Positions 1-13,011 of a stretch of 64,000 bases of DNA are shown here, piece by piece. A program made the translations under genes and the position numbers. The notes under the pieces are model-generated. The model made no database searches. It saw only the letters and a program-made list of their open reading frames with translations, and was not told where the DNA came from. This stretch comes from Tetrahymena thermophila SB210. Lineage: Eukaryota > Ciliophora > Oligohymenophorea > Hymenostomatida > Tetrahymenidae. Within the stretch, counting starts at the first letter, position 1. Every line of letters starts with the position of its first letter. The stretch covers positions 310,001 through 374,000 of the forward strand of contig NW_002476218.1 of assembly GCF_000189635.1 (NCBI RefSeq), written 5' to 3'.

Positions 1-3000
1 AGTCTTTCAAAATTTTTTACTTCAGTATGATTATAAAACAATAACACAAAAAAGACTAAGGAATATTGATACATTTGTTAAAACAAATTACAATTCATGC
101 GAACCTCAAGAGTCACACAAATAAAGTATTGATATGTTTACAATTAAATAATAAATAAGCTGTTACATAGCTCTTTGACTTACTGAAGTGGTTAATATGT
201 AACTTGAGTAATACTTATTTAATCATTTTATAATTTACATAGAAATCATATAAATTAAATATTGAATGACATTTTTTTCAATTATTATTAAAAATTTTGT
301 AGAAATTTATATGTTTATTTGCTTGATTGCTTGTAAATAAATTTGCCTAGAAGAATAAATTTTTTGAAAAATTTTAAATTTAATAATTTACCATACTATT
401 AATTTTAACATATTGATAAATACGCTTTAATAATTAATAGAAATTATAACTCTTTTAAATAAAATATTTCACACCATATTTCCATAATTCAAATAAAAAT
501 ATATTTAACCCATGCTTAACTAAAAATTTTTATTTTTAATTTGACTTTTTCTCTTTCACTAAATAGATTAACAATTAATTTACGATTCTTTTTATTTATT
601 CCAACATATCTTTTAAATGACGCTTATCGAAAAAAATTAATAAATTACATACAAAAAAGTATTGCATCAACAAATTTTTAAACATTTTGAATGTAAGATT
701 ACAATAATTAACCAGGGAACATAGAATTTATATACTTGATATGCTTATTATAAGTATTAATTTAAAGAAATTTCTAGAGCTATTATGAACTTTATATCGA
801 TTATCAATTTTTTAAATTTATAAAAAATTTACTTAACAAATCTGTGATATAAAAATATAGATAGATTATAACTTTTATGGATTTCAAATTTATCTTAAGA
901 TATTTTCTTTTTTAAACTTTTTAAATACATCTGTCTAATTTTCATCAAATAATATTTTTAAATACAAAGAAAAAGAGGCTTTTAAGTTACATTGATTATT
1001 ACTTTCAAATAATATTTACATTTTCATTTACACAACATATACTAAAAACTCAACTTTAAAATATGTTAAAAGTAAAATATTATTACAGAATTTAAGAAGA
1101 ATAATGATAAAATGTAATTTTCATCAGGATTTTTTTTCATTTAAATTAATTAATTTCTTTTTTATAAAGTTTATTATTTATTTTATAATTTATAAAAGTA
1201 ATTTCATACTTTAGATTGTTTTTACCTTCATAAATAATTTACTAACATCTTTTAACTTGCTAGATTTTATCTAAAATAATATTATTATGTTAAAAATTTA
1301 AATTTAGTTGTAAAATAATTGTTAATTTTTTAAATAATAGTTTTCAAATAATTTAGCTTACAAATGTAAAATCTGAAATTCTTTAAAAAATTTACGATGT
1401 TACTTATTATGATAAAATAAAAATATATTTATTAAAAAATACAAAATTAATTACTGCTTTTAGTAAGAAAAAAGCTAATAACTAATATTATTTTCATTTC
1501 ATATATATGGCAGCTTTACTTTTGAAATTTATTTTACAATAAAATAATTATTTTTTGCCTTCATAAATCTCAATTAACTTATAAATTCCTTAAGCAAGCT
1601 TTAAATATTTGATATTAAGTATTTAAATATAAAACTTAATATTAAAATTTAAGGTTTTTATATTATTTTTAAAATTTGTAAATGAATTCTTTATATAATC
1701 AATGAATATTTTTAGTTTTTATTTTTATTAATTTATTATTTAAAACTGTTTAAATGTAAATTATTTTACCTTTTAACAAAATACCTTGATATGAAGATAA
1801 ATAATTTTCATTTTACATATATATAAGTAAATATTACCAAATATAAAGGCATTTAACAGGGAAAAAATATTATAACTAAGCTTTTAAAAGAATTTGAATA
1901 TTATCATTTACATAATATATAATAATTTTTAATTGCCAATTGTAAATAAATCAAAAAAAAAAAAAACTAAAAAGCTTTTATTTTTTTAATTTAAAAAAGT
2001 GATGATTTTATTTGATTTCAAAATTTTTAAAAATTTTGTATTTTGTTACATCTTTTACAAACTGAAGTCAATTATTGTCTTAGTTATGGAGTAATTGTTT
2101 TGTTCTAGATACTTTACTTTAAATATACTTAAATTTGATTAATAATATAAGCAAATTTATTTTATTAGACTAAAAGTAATAACTAGAAAATATTGTTTTT
2201 AACTAAATATCGAACTGATATAACCAAATCAATTTAACTCTCTCACTTTAAGTTTATAAATATTTTAAATGATAAATGTAAAAGAAGCTCAAATAAACTA
2301 GATAAATAGGAATATATATCTTTAGTTTTATACTTATTTTAGCTAAATATTACTTCACTGTAGGAATTTATATGATATAATAATTACGTTTTCTTTTTTG
2401 AAGTAGTATATATAATCTTTCATAAGTAATTTCATTTTATTTTTACAAAAATCAAAGGAAATTTAACAAGGTTAAATTATGTAATCTTTAGGTTATAATT
2501 TTAATAAGGAGTTTCTCAATATGCTTATTTATTTAAGTTCCCAAACCACAAATTTATATTTTCAAATTTATATACGCCTATAGGGAACACAATATTTGAA
2601 TTGGTTTTAAAAATTATGTTGAATAAATAAAAATAAGTAGCTTTATTACGAGAAAAAATAATTAATATGTCATATTTTTTCATATTATATTAATTTACAT
2701 TAAAATATTGGTAAATATTAAGAGATAGATCTAAGAGATATTTATCATTATGTTAAGTAATCTTCTTAGTTTTTGATTAATTTTGACTATTACACTCTTC
2801 TTAATTTTAGAATGGTGGTTTTGATGATTTTACATTTACAATTAATACCAGTTTAGCATAGTTTTATCCTTCAATTTTTATATTTGATTAGTATAATTTA
2901 ATTTCTAAGTAAATTTGGTTCTATAAATCAGACAGTGGTGGTATTTTTGAAAATTTATACCTGATTTTTTTTTACTTTTCAAGTAAAAATACATTTTGTT

Positions 3001-3481
3001 TAAATTAATAACTTGCATAGAACTTTAAATTTAAAATTTTAAAATCATTCCATGAAATTGAAAGTGTAATCAATCGATCTTTGCTAATTTTATACTTTTA
3101 AATATCTAATTAAATACATGCATACATTCATACAGACATATGTATGGTCAAAAAGCAGAGATAGCAATACTTACAAGATATCTTTTGGATTATCATGAAT
3201 ACTAATATTTGTTAAAGCACAATGTATTTCAAGGTATTTATTTCTTGACTAATTTTATTAATTAGTACATTTAACAAATAAAGTTGGATGTGGGTAAAAA
3301 TATTAAATTAATTGAAAAGTTGGTAATATTTTTGTTGGTGCCACTATATAGATTATTCTACATTCAAAAAGCAGCATTTAATTTTTGATTATAAATACTT
3401 TTTTAATCTGACAAAATAAATAATAATAATTATTAAATCAAATAAAAATAAAAAAAAATAAATTAAAGTCTAACATATAAA
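1..3481. other. AT-rich intergenic DNA, no gene seen
   Basis: I see no coding signal on either strand: no long TGA-free frame with normal amino-acid composition, no RNA gene and no tandem array. The sequence is homopolymer-rich A/T. The last ~100 bases precede the cystatin start and would hold its promoter and 5' leader, but no defined element is recognisable. Confidence 0.7.
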
Positions 3482-4465
3482 ATGAACAAAGCTATTGTCT
3501 TTATTGCTTTATTAGCACTCACAGTCGCTAATATCGATGATTCTACTATGCCCGGTGGATGGCATAATTACAACTTCAGTAATGGTTTCTAGTTTGATAA
3601 CTCTAATCCTCTTACTAAAATTTTCAGAAAGCTCTCTGCTGAACTCGAAGAAAAAGGTATTTCTGATATCACATTCACCTCTGCCACAACTCAACTTGTT
3701 AATGGCTAAAACTTTAAGATTAGATTCACTTATACTGAAGAAGACACCATCAAGACTGGCTACTGCCTTGCTTATGTTTCTTTCTCTGGTGAAACCTGTG
3801 AAATCCATGAAGTTGAATTAGAAGAATCTCCTTTAACTTCTGATAAGGACACTAAGTATGGTGGCTGGTCTAACTACACTATTCCTTCTGGTTTTGAATA
3901 GGATCCCACTCATCCCCTTAAATTGGCCATGGTCAACCTTTCTCACAGATTATTTAATTTGAATATGACCTTTGTTAAGTTTGTAAACATCCAATCTCAA
4001 GTAGTTGCTGGTTACAAATTTAAGATTGAATTCTAATTCTTAAACAAGAACGGTAAAGAAAGAATCGGAACTTGTGTAATTTACGTCAGACCTTGGGATA
4101 AGCACGTTGAAATTCTTGAATTATCTGTTGCTACTCCACTTTAAATGTCTGCTGAAGATAATTAAAACAAGGATGGTGGTTGGTAAACTTACAACTACAA
4201 TCTCAGTGAATTGTAAAATGGAACTTCTTCTTTCGCAACTGCTTACAACAAGCTCGTTAAAACCCTTCTCAAGAAAGCCATCAAGATAGTATCTATTTCT
4301 AATGTTTAATAATAGATAGTCTCTGGAGTTAACTACAAGATTTCATTCATCTATGCTGAAAACAACAATTTGAAGGTTGGTCATGCCATCGTTTACGTTC
4401 AAGATTGGACTAAAACTATCAAGATCACTTCATTGGAATTAACTGGATAAATCATCCATTACTGA
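3482..4465 (+). CDS. secreted three-domain cystatin (papain-family protease inhibitor)
   Basis: Single exon, 327 residues, stop TGA. The N-terminus (MNKAIVFIALLALTVAN) is a signal peptide, so the product should enter the secretory or phagosomal route. Three tandem repeats of ~100 residues each start with a GGW (25-27, 127-129, 232-234). Each carries the cystatin first-loop signature QxVxG: QLVNG 71-75, QVVAG 173-177, QIVSG 278-282. Trp of the second binding loop is present in repeat 2 (RPW ~203-205) and repeat 3 (QDW), but not in repeat 1. Cystatins insert these loops into the active-site cleft of papain-fold proteases, so each domain could bind one enzyme. Codon use has more C/G-ending codons than most neighbours (GGC, ATC, AAC, GTC), which suggests high expression. 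A cathepsin C gene lies 8.5 kb downstream, but no direct link is shown. Confidence 0.9.
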
Positions 4466-5865
4466 AGCAATTCAGTCATTTCATGAAGAAGCACACAACA
4501 TTAAAGTGGAAAATTCATGATCTATTTTCATGAAAAATTTTTTCATGAAAGTAATAATAATAAAAAGAAATATACATATATATAATATAAATAATAAATA
4601 TTACAAGAACTTTAGTATTTTATCTATATAAGAAGTCATTTAAAAATTTTTATAAATAAATTTTTACATTCATTTTAAAATTTTTTGATATTTTATTCAA
4701 AATAATCTTTATACACATATATACGCTATACATGCTGCTACACATGTTCTAATTTACCTTTTTTAAAAAAATTATCAAACAAACAATTTTTGACAAAATA
4801 TTTGAAGTATGATCGTAAAAATTAATATAAGCCGTCAAAATTTATCAAAACATAATTACTTCAATAATTAACTTTCTTCTATTTAAGCCACAAATTATTT
4901 AAAGTACAGAAAGTCATAACATTCACTAGATACATATTTCATTATAAAATCAAGATTGTATAATAATTAAATAAAGTATCAAAATATTATCTAGAAAATC
5001 AATTTTAACTTATCTTACAAACTAAATAATTTAAAGATTTCAAAAAAATTTCTATTTTATTTATTTTATTGATATGTGAGATTATAAATTAATTAAAAAT
5101 AAATTTAATTCATCAAAAATTTTAATTACTGTAAAAAAACTTACACTTATTTGGATTATTTACTCATTATTGTTAAATTAATAAAATTTTCTCATTATTA
5201 TTATCATTTTTTGATTTATTTATGTAAACGCCCATACTTATATGAATAACTAACATATAACATTAAATTATTTTTAATTTTTAAATTCTCAATAAAAATT
5301 AAATGGTATTGCTATTTTATAAAAGCTTTTATCATAATAATTTTTATAGTAACCCAAGTGAGAAGGACATTTACTTTACTCATAAGAGCTAGAGCGCATA
5401 CTTATAGCTTAGGAAAAACATAGATGTAATAATATTTTTATACACTGCAGGCATCGAATATCTAATTCTACCTATTTTTTAGGATATTATTTAGAAACTT
5501 AAATACTTTATAAATACTGAAAAATAATAAATAAATTTAATTATTTAATAAATTATTTTTTATAAATCTATGTATACAAAAATAATGAATAAGAAATCTA
5601 AATCTTAATCTAAATTTAGTAGCTAATAAAAATTAATGTTTTAAATTGTTTTTTAGTAGAATCAAAGCCATGAAGGAGGACGACCAGAGATTATAAATAG
5701 CTAAAAAGAAAAAATGAAAGAAAACTAGACATATCTCATCAATTTTTTTAATTCCAGAATTTATCATGTTATTATTAGAAGATAAGCATAAATAGTATTA
5801 ATTAACTATTGTTTTAATATCTTTAGATTTATAATTATTTATATCACTTGTTTTTAGTATTGTTA
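4466..5865. other. intergenic; possible leader exon of the CHAT gene
   Basis: Besides the palindrome cluster above, there is no coding sequence. A 15-codon ORF starts at ATG ~5670. A good splice acceptor (TTTTTAG) ends at 5857, nine bases before the CHAT start codon, so the mRNA may carry an upstream non-coding or short coding exon. I could not define a donor with confidence. Confidence 0.45.
4480..4550. repeat. cluster of TTCATGAA palindromes in the cystatin 3' flank
   Basis: Within 85 bases after the cystatin stop there are TTCATGAA copies at 4480-4487, ~4527-4534 and ~4542-4549, with a partial copy near 4514. Bases 4526-4537 and 4539-4550 form a perfect 12-bp inverted repeat around one T. 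This could fold in the 3' UTR as a transcript-end or stability hairpin; that role is inferred. Confidence 0.5.
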
Positions 5866-8800
5866 ATGAGTAAAAAAGAGAAAAAAAACAAGAAAAATAA
5901 CAATAATATTAACATCAATAATAGCTTATTAAGCTCTTAGCAAAATATTTTAAGCCAATCTCCAACAGAATTTTATTTTATACAATGCAGATTTGTAGAT
6001 GATTATGGTGAACATGGAGAGTTGATTGAACTTGATATTTCTCAATATTTAAAATAGGTTAATTATGGTTTAACAGCAGCCGTATTGACTGATTTTTTAT
6101 TTGCAAATTTACATAATTTAGACGAAACTAAAATATAAATAAGCTATGATGAATTGAATTATGTTTATCTCAATCAGCTAGATTAAAAAGTCAAATTAAA
6201 TTTTATAAACAACTGCATAAAGTTAAGACTTAGAAGGGCTTAATTCTCCATTTTCTAGAGACTTCTAAGGCTGGAAGAGGAAAACAAAGAGCTTAAAATT
6301 AAGATATAATAAATGCAAATCGATAAGTAGAATGATTTAAAAATTAGCATTATGAATAGTAAAAATGACGAAGAAGAGGAAGAAATCGATGATAATTTAA
6401 TAGATTTAGCGATTTTATATAGCGATCCTTTAGTAGAGATGAAAAGAACAATTTAACCATATTAGCAATCTGTTTCTTATCAAAAAGAAATTATTGATTT
6501 AAAATAAGAACTTCAAAGCACTTCTAAATAAATTAAAATTAAGATAGCTAATTTAACTATAGATAATCTTTAAAAAGTTTGCATGCATAATAAGCCAACA
6601 ATACTGCATATTATATGTCATGGATAGGTAGATAATAAAGATAAATATCTCCATTTTGAAAATTCTGATTACTCATTACAAAAAATAAATCCTGATGATT
6701 TGCGAAAAATTCTTACTCACTTAGAAGATAAAAAACCAAAAGTAAAAATATTATGTTTATCAATGCAGTCAAATAAATTTTAATTTCATTAAATGGCCTC
6801 AAGTAGGTTAAATTTAGCTAAATATATTGCATATTTTAAGTATTTAAAATACTCAGCCAAATTCAGTTTTAATAATATTTTTATTTATAAAAGTATATCT
6901 TTAGATACCATTAATCATATGATGTACTTATTAAATCATAAATATTTTTATTAAAAAGTTAGTTTTTGTTAATGCATGCAATTCAGCAATAGTCAGTGAT
7001 GTTTTTAGAGAAGCTGGGATACCTTTTGTGGTCAGTGTAGATTAGAATCATTCAATTTTAGATGAAGTTGCCTAGAATTTCAGCAAATATTTTTATAGAA
7101 ACATTATTTAATATGGGAAATCTATTCAAGATTTGTTTTTGAATGCTTAGGAGATTACTGACAAAGTAATTTAAGGTACAAAAAATTATCCTTGTTGCTG
7201 CCTACATGAACACAAGTCTGATTGCAAATGGTTTAACGGAGACGATTAAAATCCTAACCATGAAGATCACATTTTAGATTGCAACTGCTCATAAAAACAA
7301 TAGTAAAAGCATTATAATTCGTGCAAAGAGGCAAAAGAATTCCTTTAAAAGTATAAACCATAATCATTATAATCATTAGAAAAATCTACATAAAATTTTC
7401 TTTTTACCTGTTGCTGCTATACTTATCAAGAATTGTAAGAAAAGAATCTACTTTATCATTAAGAATGCCAAAAATTTAAGCTTGATTATGACCCTCAAGA
7501 TGATTTTTTTAAGTAGTTTTGAAATATTAATTAATTTCTATTTTTAAACTGAATCCATTAATTTAATAAAACAAGCAAACCGCTTTTCAAATCAAAAAAG
7601 ACAGGTAGATTGATAGATAAATCAGATTTTGAAATTGAAAAAATTTCTTCTTCACTTTTTGTCAGAAAAGTAGAAACTTTTAATGTTCTTAAAACACTGA
7701 GAGACCCAAACTAAAAATGTATTAGTGTTATAGGTAAAAAAAGAGTTGGCAAGAGCTTATTCGTCACAAAATTAATTGAATACTCTAAATTGAGAGGTCT
7801 TTACCCTGATTTTGTATAAGAAATTGATGTAATAGCTTATTTTAATTATTGGAAATAACTTGTTTTAATTTTTAAAAAAATATATTTAGATGAAAGACAT
7901 CTACTATTGTGAATAAATATGGCCATATTTTAAAAAAAATTCAAAGAAAGAAATGCTAGATCATGTCTAAAGTTTAGATGGTCTTATTTATTTCAAAGAT
8001 TGTGATAAGATTTTCGAGAAAGATGAGAATAACTTCAAGTAGCTACTATAAGATTTATCACGCTATACAAAATAGTTGAAAATAATTCTTACGGTACAAA
8101 AAGAGTACCATTCTCCGTTTTTTACATTTTATTTAAAAGACTATTTGGCATATGATACCAGAGTTTACTTAAATTATTTACTACTTTAAGAAAATGTTAC
8201 AATTAATAAAAGAAAGCAATATATCAATGATTTTTTAAATAATCCTAAGATACAAAGAACTACTTTTAATATTTAATATTTTGCCAAATACAAATACTTT
8301 AGTGGTATAGAGACCATAGAAGACAATTAAAAGTAGATTCTTGATGAAATATAATAAGATCCATAGCTATTTAAATTATGCTGTATTCTCAGCTTTTTTA
8401 AATATGGATTGAATGAATAGGATTTCAATATTTTAGCTTTAAGCAATTTAATTCCAAAAGACTGGCTTGAATAAATTCAAAAAATAATACTGAAAGTAGA
8501 TAATCGTTAAACTAACTATGTTGCTCATAAATTTTAAGATTTATATGATATTGTGAGAGGAAAGACAATAGGAATATCTAGAGGAAGATTAAAATTTTTT
8601 AACATAAATATGAGAGAACTGTTTGTTGAACAAGGAAGCAAGCATTTTGAGTCTATTCTTATTTCTTTATATTTATTTTCAAGTGTTTTAACTAAGAGAG
8701 AAAGGAAAACAGACTGGAAGTTATTAAAATTAATAGATTTTTCTATTTTTTCTTTGAATGTCGAAGTTTTTAAGGACATTATTCCTAAAATAAAAAATCC

Positions 8801-11800
8801 AGTCATTGAGGCAGAGGATAGGTTAGAATAAGAAAGTCAAGATAGAGGATAAAAAATTAGCTGGATAAATGAAACATCTTAATACATATTTTCTTTGCTT
8901 GATAAACACGACTTAATCAATGATTCTATGAGGAGTGAGGAAATAGAAGCTATTGTTTAAGTAGTTTTGGCTTTATTTTTCTAATTAGTGTCTTTAATGA
9001 AGTTAAATATAACTAAAAATTTTTTAATTAAGCCTATTTGTTATTGGGGTTAGCGCTTCTTTTAAAAATATCTCTAGTTGGTACCTGAAAAAAAACTCAC
9101 AAAAGAAAATTAAATTAAAAAAGCAGAAATATATCTAGATTTGTTATTACTAGACATAGGTATTAATGAAAAGAACGGGCATGAATTAATTAAACAACAT
9201 TTCGAAAATATAAATTTTATTCTAAAAAAGCTAGAAGGAATGGATTTTTAGCAAGTGTAAGCAAGTTACTCTTTATTTTTAGATAGCTTAAAGCATTAAT
9301 TTATTTTAAAATTAGGATAGAATCATAGCTCTATTAATGCAAGGCTTATTTGCTCATCCTTAAAGACTAATTTGAATACTTAAATAATGGAAAATTAGAC
9401 TTAGTTGAGCATTAAAAAGACAGAGAGTAAATTTTAGAAAATTTAATAAAATCTGACTAGTGTTTGTCAAATGATGGGTATTCTGAAAATTTTGTTTATA
9501 AGGAGTTAAACGCAGTAATAAAGCACAAAAATACAATTTTCTTATAAGAATAAAAGATTCTTTTTGAACCTCATACTCTCACTTCTGAAGACAAAGCAGC
9601 AGTGCACACCATATAGTAAAAGTATATCAAAAATAAATTCTATAAAAATATCTGCATTATTTATGAAACAATGATGAATCACATCTAATTTCAGATCTAC
9701 AGTAATTAAATTTAAAACGGCATAACAGAAGCATTCAACAATCTCAACAGCCATATTGAATAAAAATTTCCATAGTTTAAAGATCGAGAGGTAGAAATTA
9801 AATGCTGCTATTTTAAATAAAATTAATTAATTTATCTAAAATAATAATAGAATTTCTATGGAACTGTCAGGTTATAAATATACAAGTCAATTATTCAGAG
9901 GTACAGAGAAGAATGCAATAAAGGTTTAATATACATAATGCATAGCTAGCCATTGATAGATTTCATAGCAGAACAAAATGATAGTTTGGGTAATAGCTTT
10001 GGTACTTAGAAAAGTTAAAAGTAGCAATTTAAATATCTTGATTAACCTTATTATAGCATATGGAATTATAATGAAATTCTTCGCTCATAAGTATTCTAAA
10101 AATGCAAAAAATAAATAAAATACAGCTTTTTAAGTTTTAATAGAAGGAATTACAATCTGGCAACAAATTCTGGATGTTAAATAATGTCAATTAATTCAAA
10201 CTTTAATGAAGACTCATCTCTAAAGACATTATAATTTGAAGGATGTTAGCTACTAGAAGTTGATTAATATGATAATGAGTAAGAGAAAATATTAGAAAAA
10301 ATTTAATAGCTTTAAAATGTTAGAATACTTATTTTATGTGTAAACAATGGATAAGCTCTTAAAAATATAATTTAAGAAAATATTTTAGAACGCTAATAAT
10401 AACAATAAAGAGTAATTATTTATTTCCCATTCAAGGAAACTTGCAAATCTTTCGATAAAGTGCTAATTTGTTAAAAATTCTAGCTTGAATTTTTTAAGCA
10501 ATATCTAAATCAAAATAACAAAACGATTAAAGAATCTTTTGATGTAGCTAAAGAATAGACTAAAAACTTTATCCTTAAAAAATTTGATCTTAAAAAAGTT
10601 TAAAACATAAATTTTGATAAAGTTTTTGGCGATGTTCCATCAATTTATTCTAGTTCTGATAGTTTTTTAGAATAACCATTTGTAATTGATGAGATAGAAA
10701 AACCTTAAGAAATAACTCCATTGATAAAACAAAGTAATATCTTAGAGTAAATAAACATGGATAAAGTCATATTGAAAAGTAGAGATATCTATTATTTAAA
10801 GCACTTTTTTAATGAGTCAGAGATTAGACTCGTGAACTTGTATAATTAGAATAATACAACTAAAACAGGAAAGACAACTCTTGCTTTATCTTTTGCAATG
10901 ACTATGCTAGAAAGAAATCTACACTTCACAGGAGGAGTACACTTTATTTAAAATAGACACAGCAGTCTAGGATCCATTTCATCTTAGAAAGGTGTTGCAT
11001 TTAATTTGAAACAAACTCACTCTGCAGGTGTTGGAGGATAAAGTTTTAATGATAGTCAAATGAATTAATCTATTCAATCTCATTCTTCTAACTGCACAAC
11101 AACTTTTAATAGCTGCCATATTTAAGGTGGAAGCATCTCCTCGCTTAAGTAAACTCTAGAAAGTTTAAATAGTAGTTTGTTCAAGATAAAAAGCTCAAAT
11201 TTTCATAACATTAATAGTAGCTAAAGCTCTTACGGGCAATTTAATTAGTATAACTACCATGCCCATGCAGATCCCATTTTAATTATTTTATCTGGATTCG
11301 ATTGCTTTTCTCCGAAGCAATTTGAATTTCTATTTGAAAGAAATTATCTTCCAAATTATAAGTTTTTAAACATTTCAAACCGTAAATTTTCACTTCCTTA
11401 ATAAATATATTCAAAGATGTTCAAAAACCACGAAGTTATGTCATATAAAAATATCTTAAATAGACTAGTATAAATAAAAATTGAGGAAGAAGAGGAAGAA
11501 ATTACTAGCACTTAGAAAAAGGTTGATAGCCACCATCATAATCATCATAACCATTAGTCAAACAAAAGTAAATCAAAATAGAGTAAATATTAAAAAAATT
11601 AACCGCAAAAGCATAGTACTAATAACAATAGTCATCACCACCAAATTATGACCTCTTAAGCATTAAGCCTTCTAGACCCTTGCCCTAAAAGTGTAGGCTA
11701 AAGCCAAATATAGCAATAAGTTTCTTACATAATACCTAAAACAACACCATTTTTAGTTTCATAAAAATCCTAGAATAAAAATTCGTCAAAGTCATTTAGT

Positions 11801-12445
11801 AGCGATAACACAAATTCTAATTACCAATCTTAATCTTTAAATTTGCATGATATTTAAATTAATACTGTAAACTCTTGTGATGCATTCATGCTTAAAGGTA
11901 CAGTTTCTGAAATATAGAAGGAAAATAAGGAAAATGATGAATTTTTTGATGATATAGATAATGAAATTTTTAAGTCAGACAACAGATCAATATCAAATTC
12001 AATTTAATTGACACCTTTTTCATAACAAAGTACCAAAAAATCATAAACAAATTTACCTATCATTGGAAATAAATAGATTGGAGATATTGTAAACAATGGA
12101 AATTTGTATGAACCACTAGATTCTAACTTCGAAGAGTCTGATAATTTGAAAACAGAATTATTTAAAGAATAAAATGAGACCTTTAGTGAAATTTGCGAAA
12201 GTAATAATGATTATAATAAATATAATAAAAAAAATAAAGATTTCTATCATTCAAGTGAAAACCTAAACACAAGCAAAACAGAAAACTAAATCAGAAAACC
12301 TAAATACTCTTCTTCCTAGGAATAATAAAATATAAAACTTTGCACTAGTTCATACGATGACAACAATTAATATGAGGAAAATGGAGAAACATTTTAAGAT
12401 GATTCAGAAAAAGAAGAGTTGGAAAATGATAGAACTTTTGACTGA
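5866..12445 (+). CDS. CHAT protease-like / STAND-type P-loop NTPase, tandem architecture, 2059 aa
   Basis: Exons 5866-6741, 6959-7512, 7576-7828, 7890-9256 and 9316-12445 join in frame; introns are 217, 63, 61 and 59 nt. Order: basic Asn/Lys-rich N-terminus; coiled helix (~130-160); CHAT domain (~245-360) with HIICHG (His252) and FVNACNSA (Cys299), the expected His-Cys dyad. Next comes a Cys/His-rich linker (~360-475), then a P-loop GKKRVGKS (530-537), a Walker-B-like LIYFKDCD and a sensor-like LKIILT. A long helical stretch follows (~650-1250). A second, degenerate CHAT-like segment (~1325-1425) lacks the Cys and His and is followed by TKTGKTT (~1532-1538) and ILIILSGFD. The tail is low complexity and His-rich (HHHNHHNH), with an acidic end. 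CHAT domains are caspase/separase-clan peptidases; STAND NTPases are signal-dependent switches. The substrate is unknown. The start is the first Met in frame, but a 5' exon is possible. Identification rests on motifs and order. Confidence 0.75.
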
Positions 12446-13011
12446 TTGGGTTCGTACCCAAAAAAAAATTAATTTTATAAATTTTTTGATTATTTTAAAA
12501 GAATATTTGTATTGTAAATATTAAATTTCTTCTTCTTATATATATATAATTAATTATTAAAATTTTATTCTTCAAAAATTTTTTGCACTTTCTTAACTTC
12601 AATCAATATTTTATAAAAGGAAATTTTTAAAATAGAGTTTTAAATAACATTAAATTTTATATTCAAATTTTAATGAAGTATTTCTAATTAAATTAAAAAG
12701 CAGCTCTGCAAATATTTGAAGTAATCTCAAGTTTAATGGATGAGTTATTGTTTATAATAAAACATCTAATTTTCATATTGAAATAATATTGAGTTAACAT
12801 AATTTTCTTTTATTACTTCTTTATTCTTTTATTATTTTTAATAATATCTCTATGAAATAATGCGTTTTAAAATTAATTTCAAATATGTAAAATAACTTTG
12901 TATTCTGAATCGATCAAGATTTATTGTATAAAAATACTGTTAAAAACAATACCAAAAATAATATTTTATATTTCTTTATTTGTAATTATTAAAATATTTA
13001 TTTTTCATTTA
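12446..13011. other. convergent intergenic spacer
   Basis: AT-rich DNA between two genes that converge (CHAT gene on +, cathepsin C on -). It should contain both 3' ends. No clear hairpin or other element was seen. Confidence 0.6.

Noticed and set aside
5670-5720. Start of the CHAT protein at the upstream ATG near 5670
   Set aside because: Ends in TGA after 15 codons and is out of reach of the main frame without an unsupported intron.
8534-8806. Minus-strand ORF opposite the CHAT gene
   Set aside because: Shadow of the long coding frame on the plus strand; no independent coding features.
9240-9345. TPR-like reading (frame continuing through 9257-9340) and an apparent frameshift in the CHAT gene
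   Set aside because: A 59-nt intron with GTAAGC donor and TTAG acceptor (9257-9315) joins the two frames cleanly, like the 61- and 63-nt introns of the same gene. No frameshift is needed.
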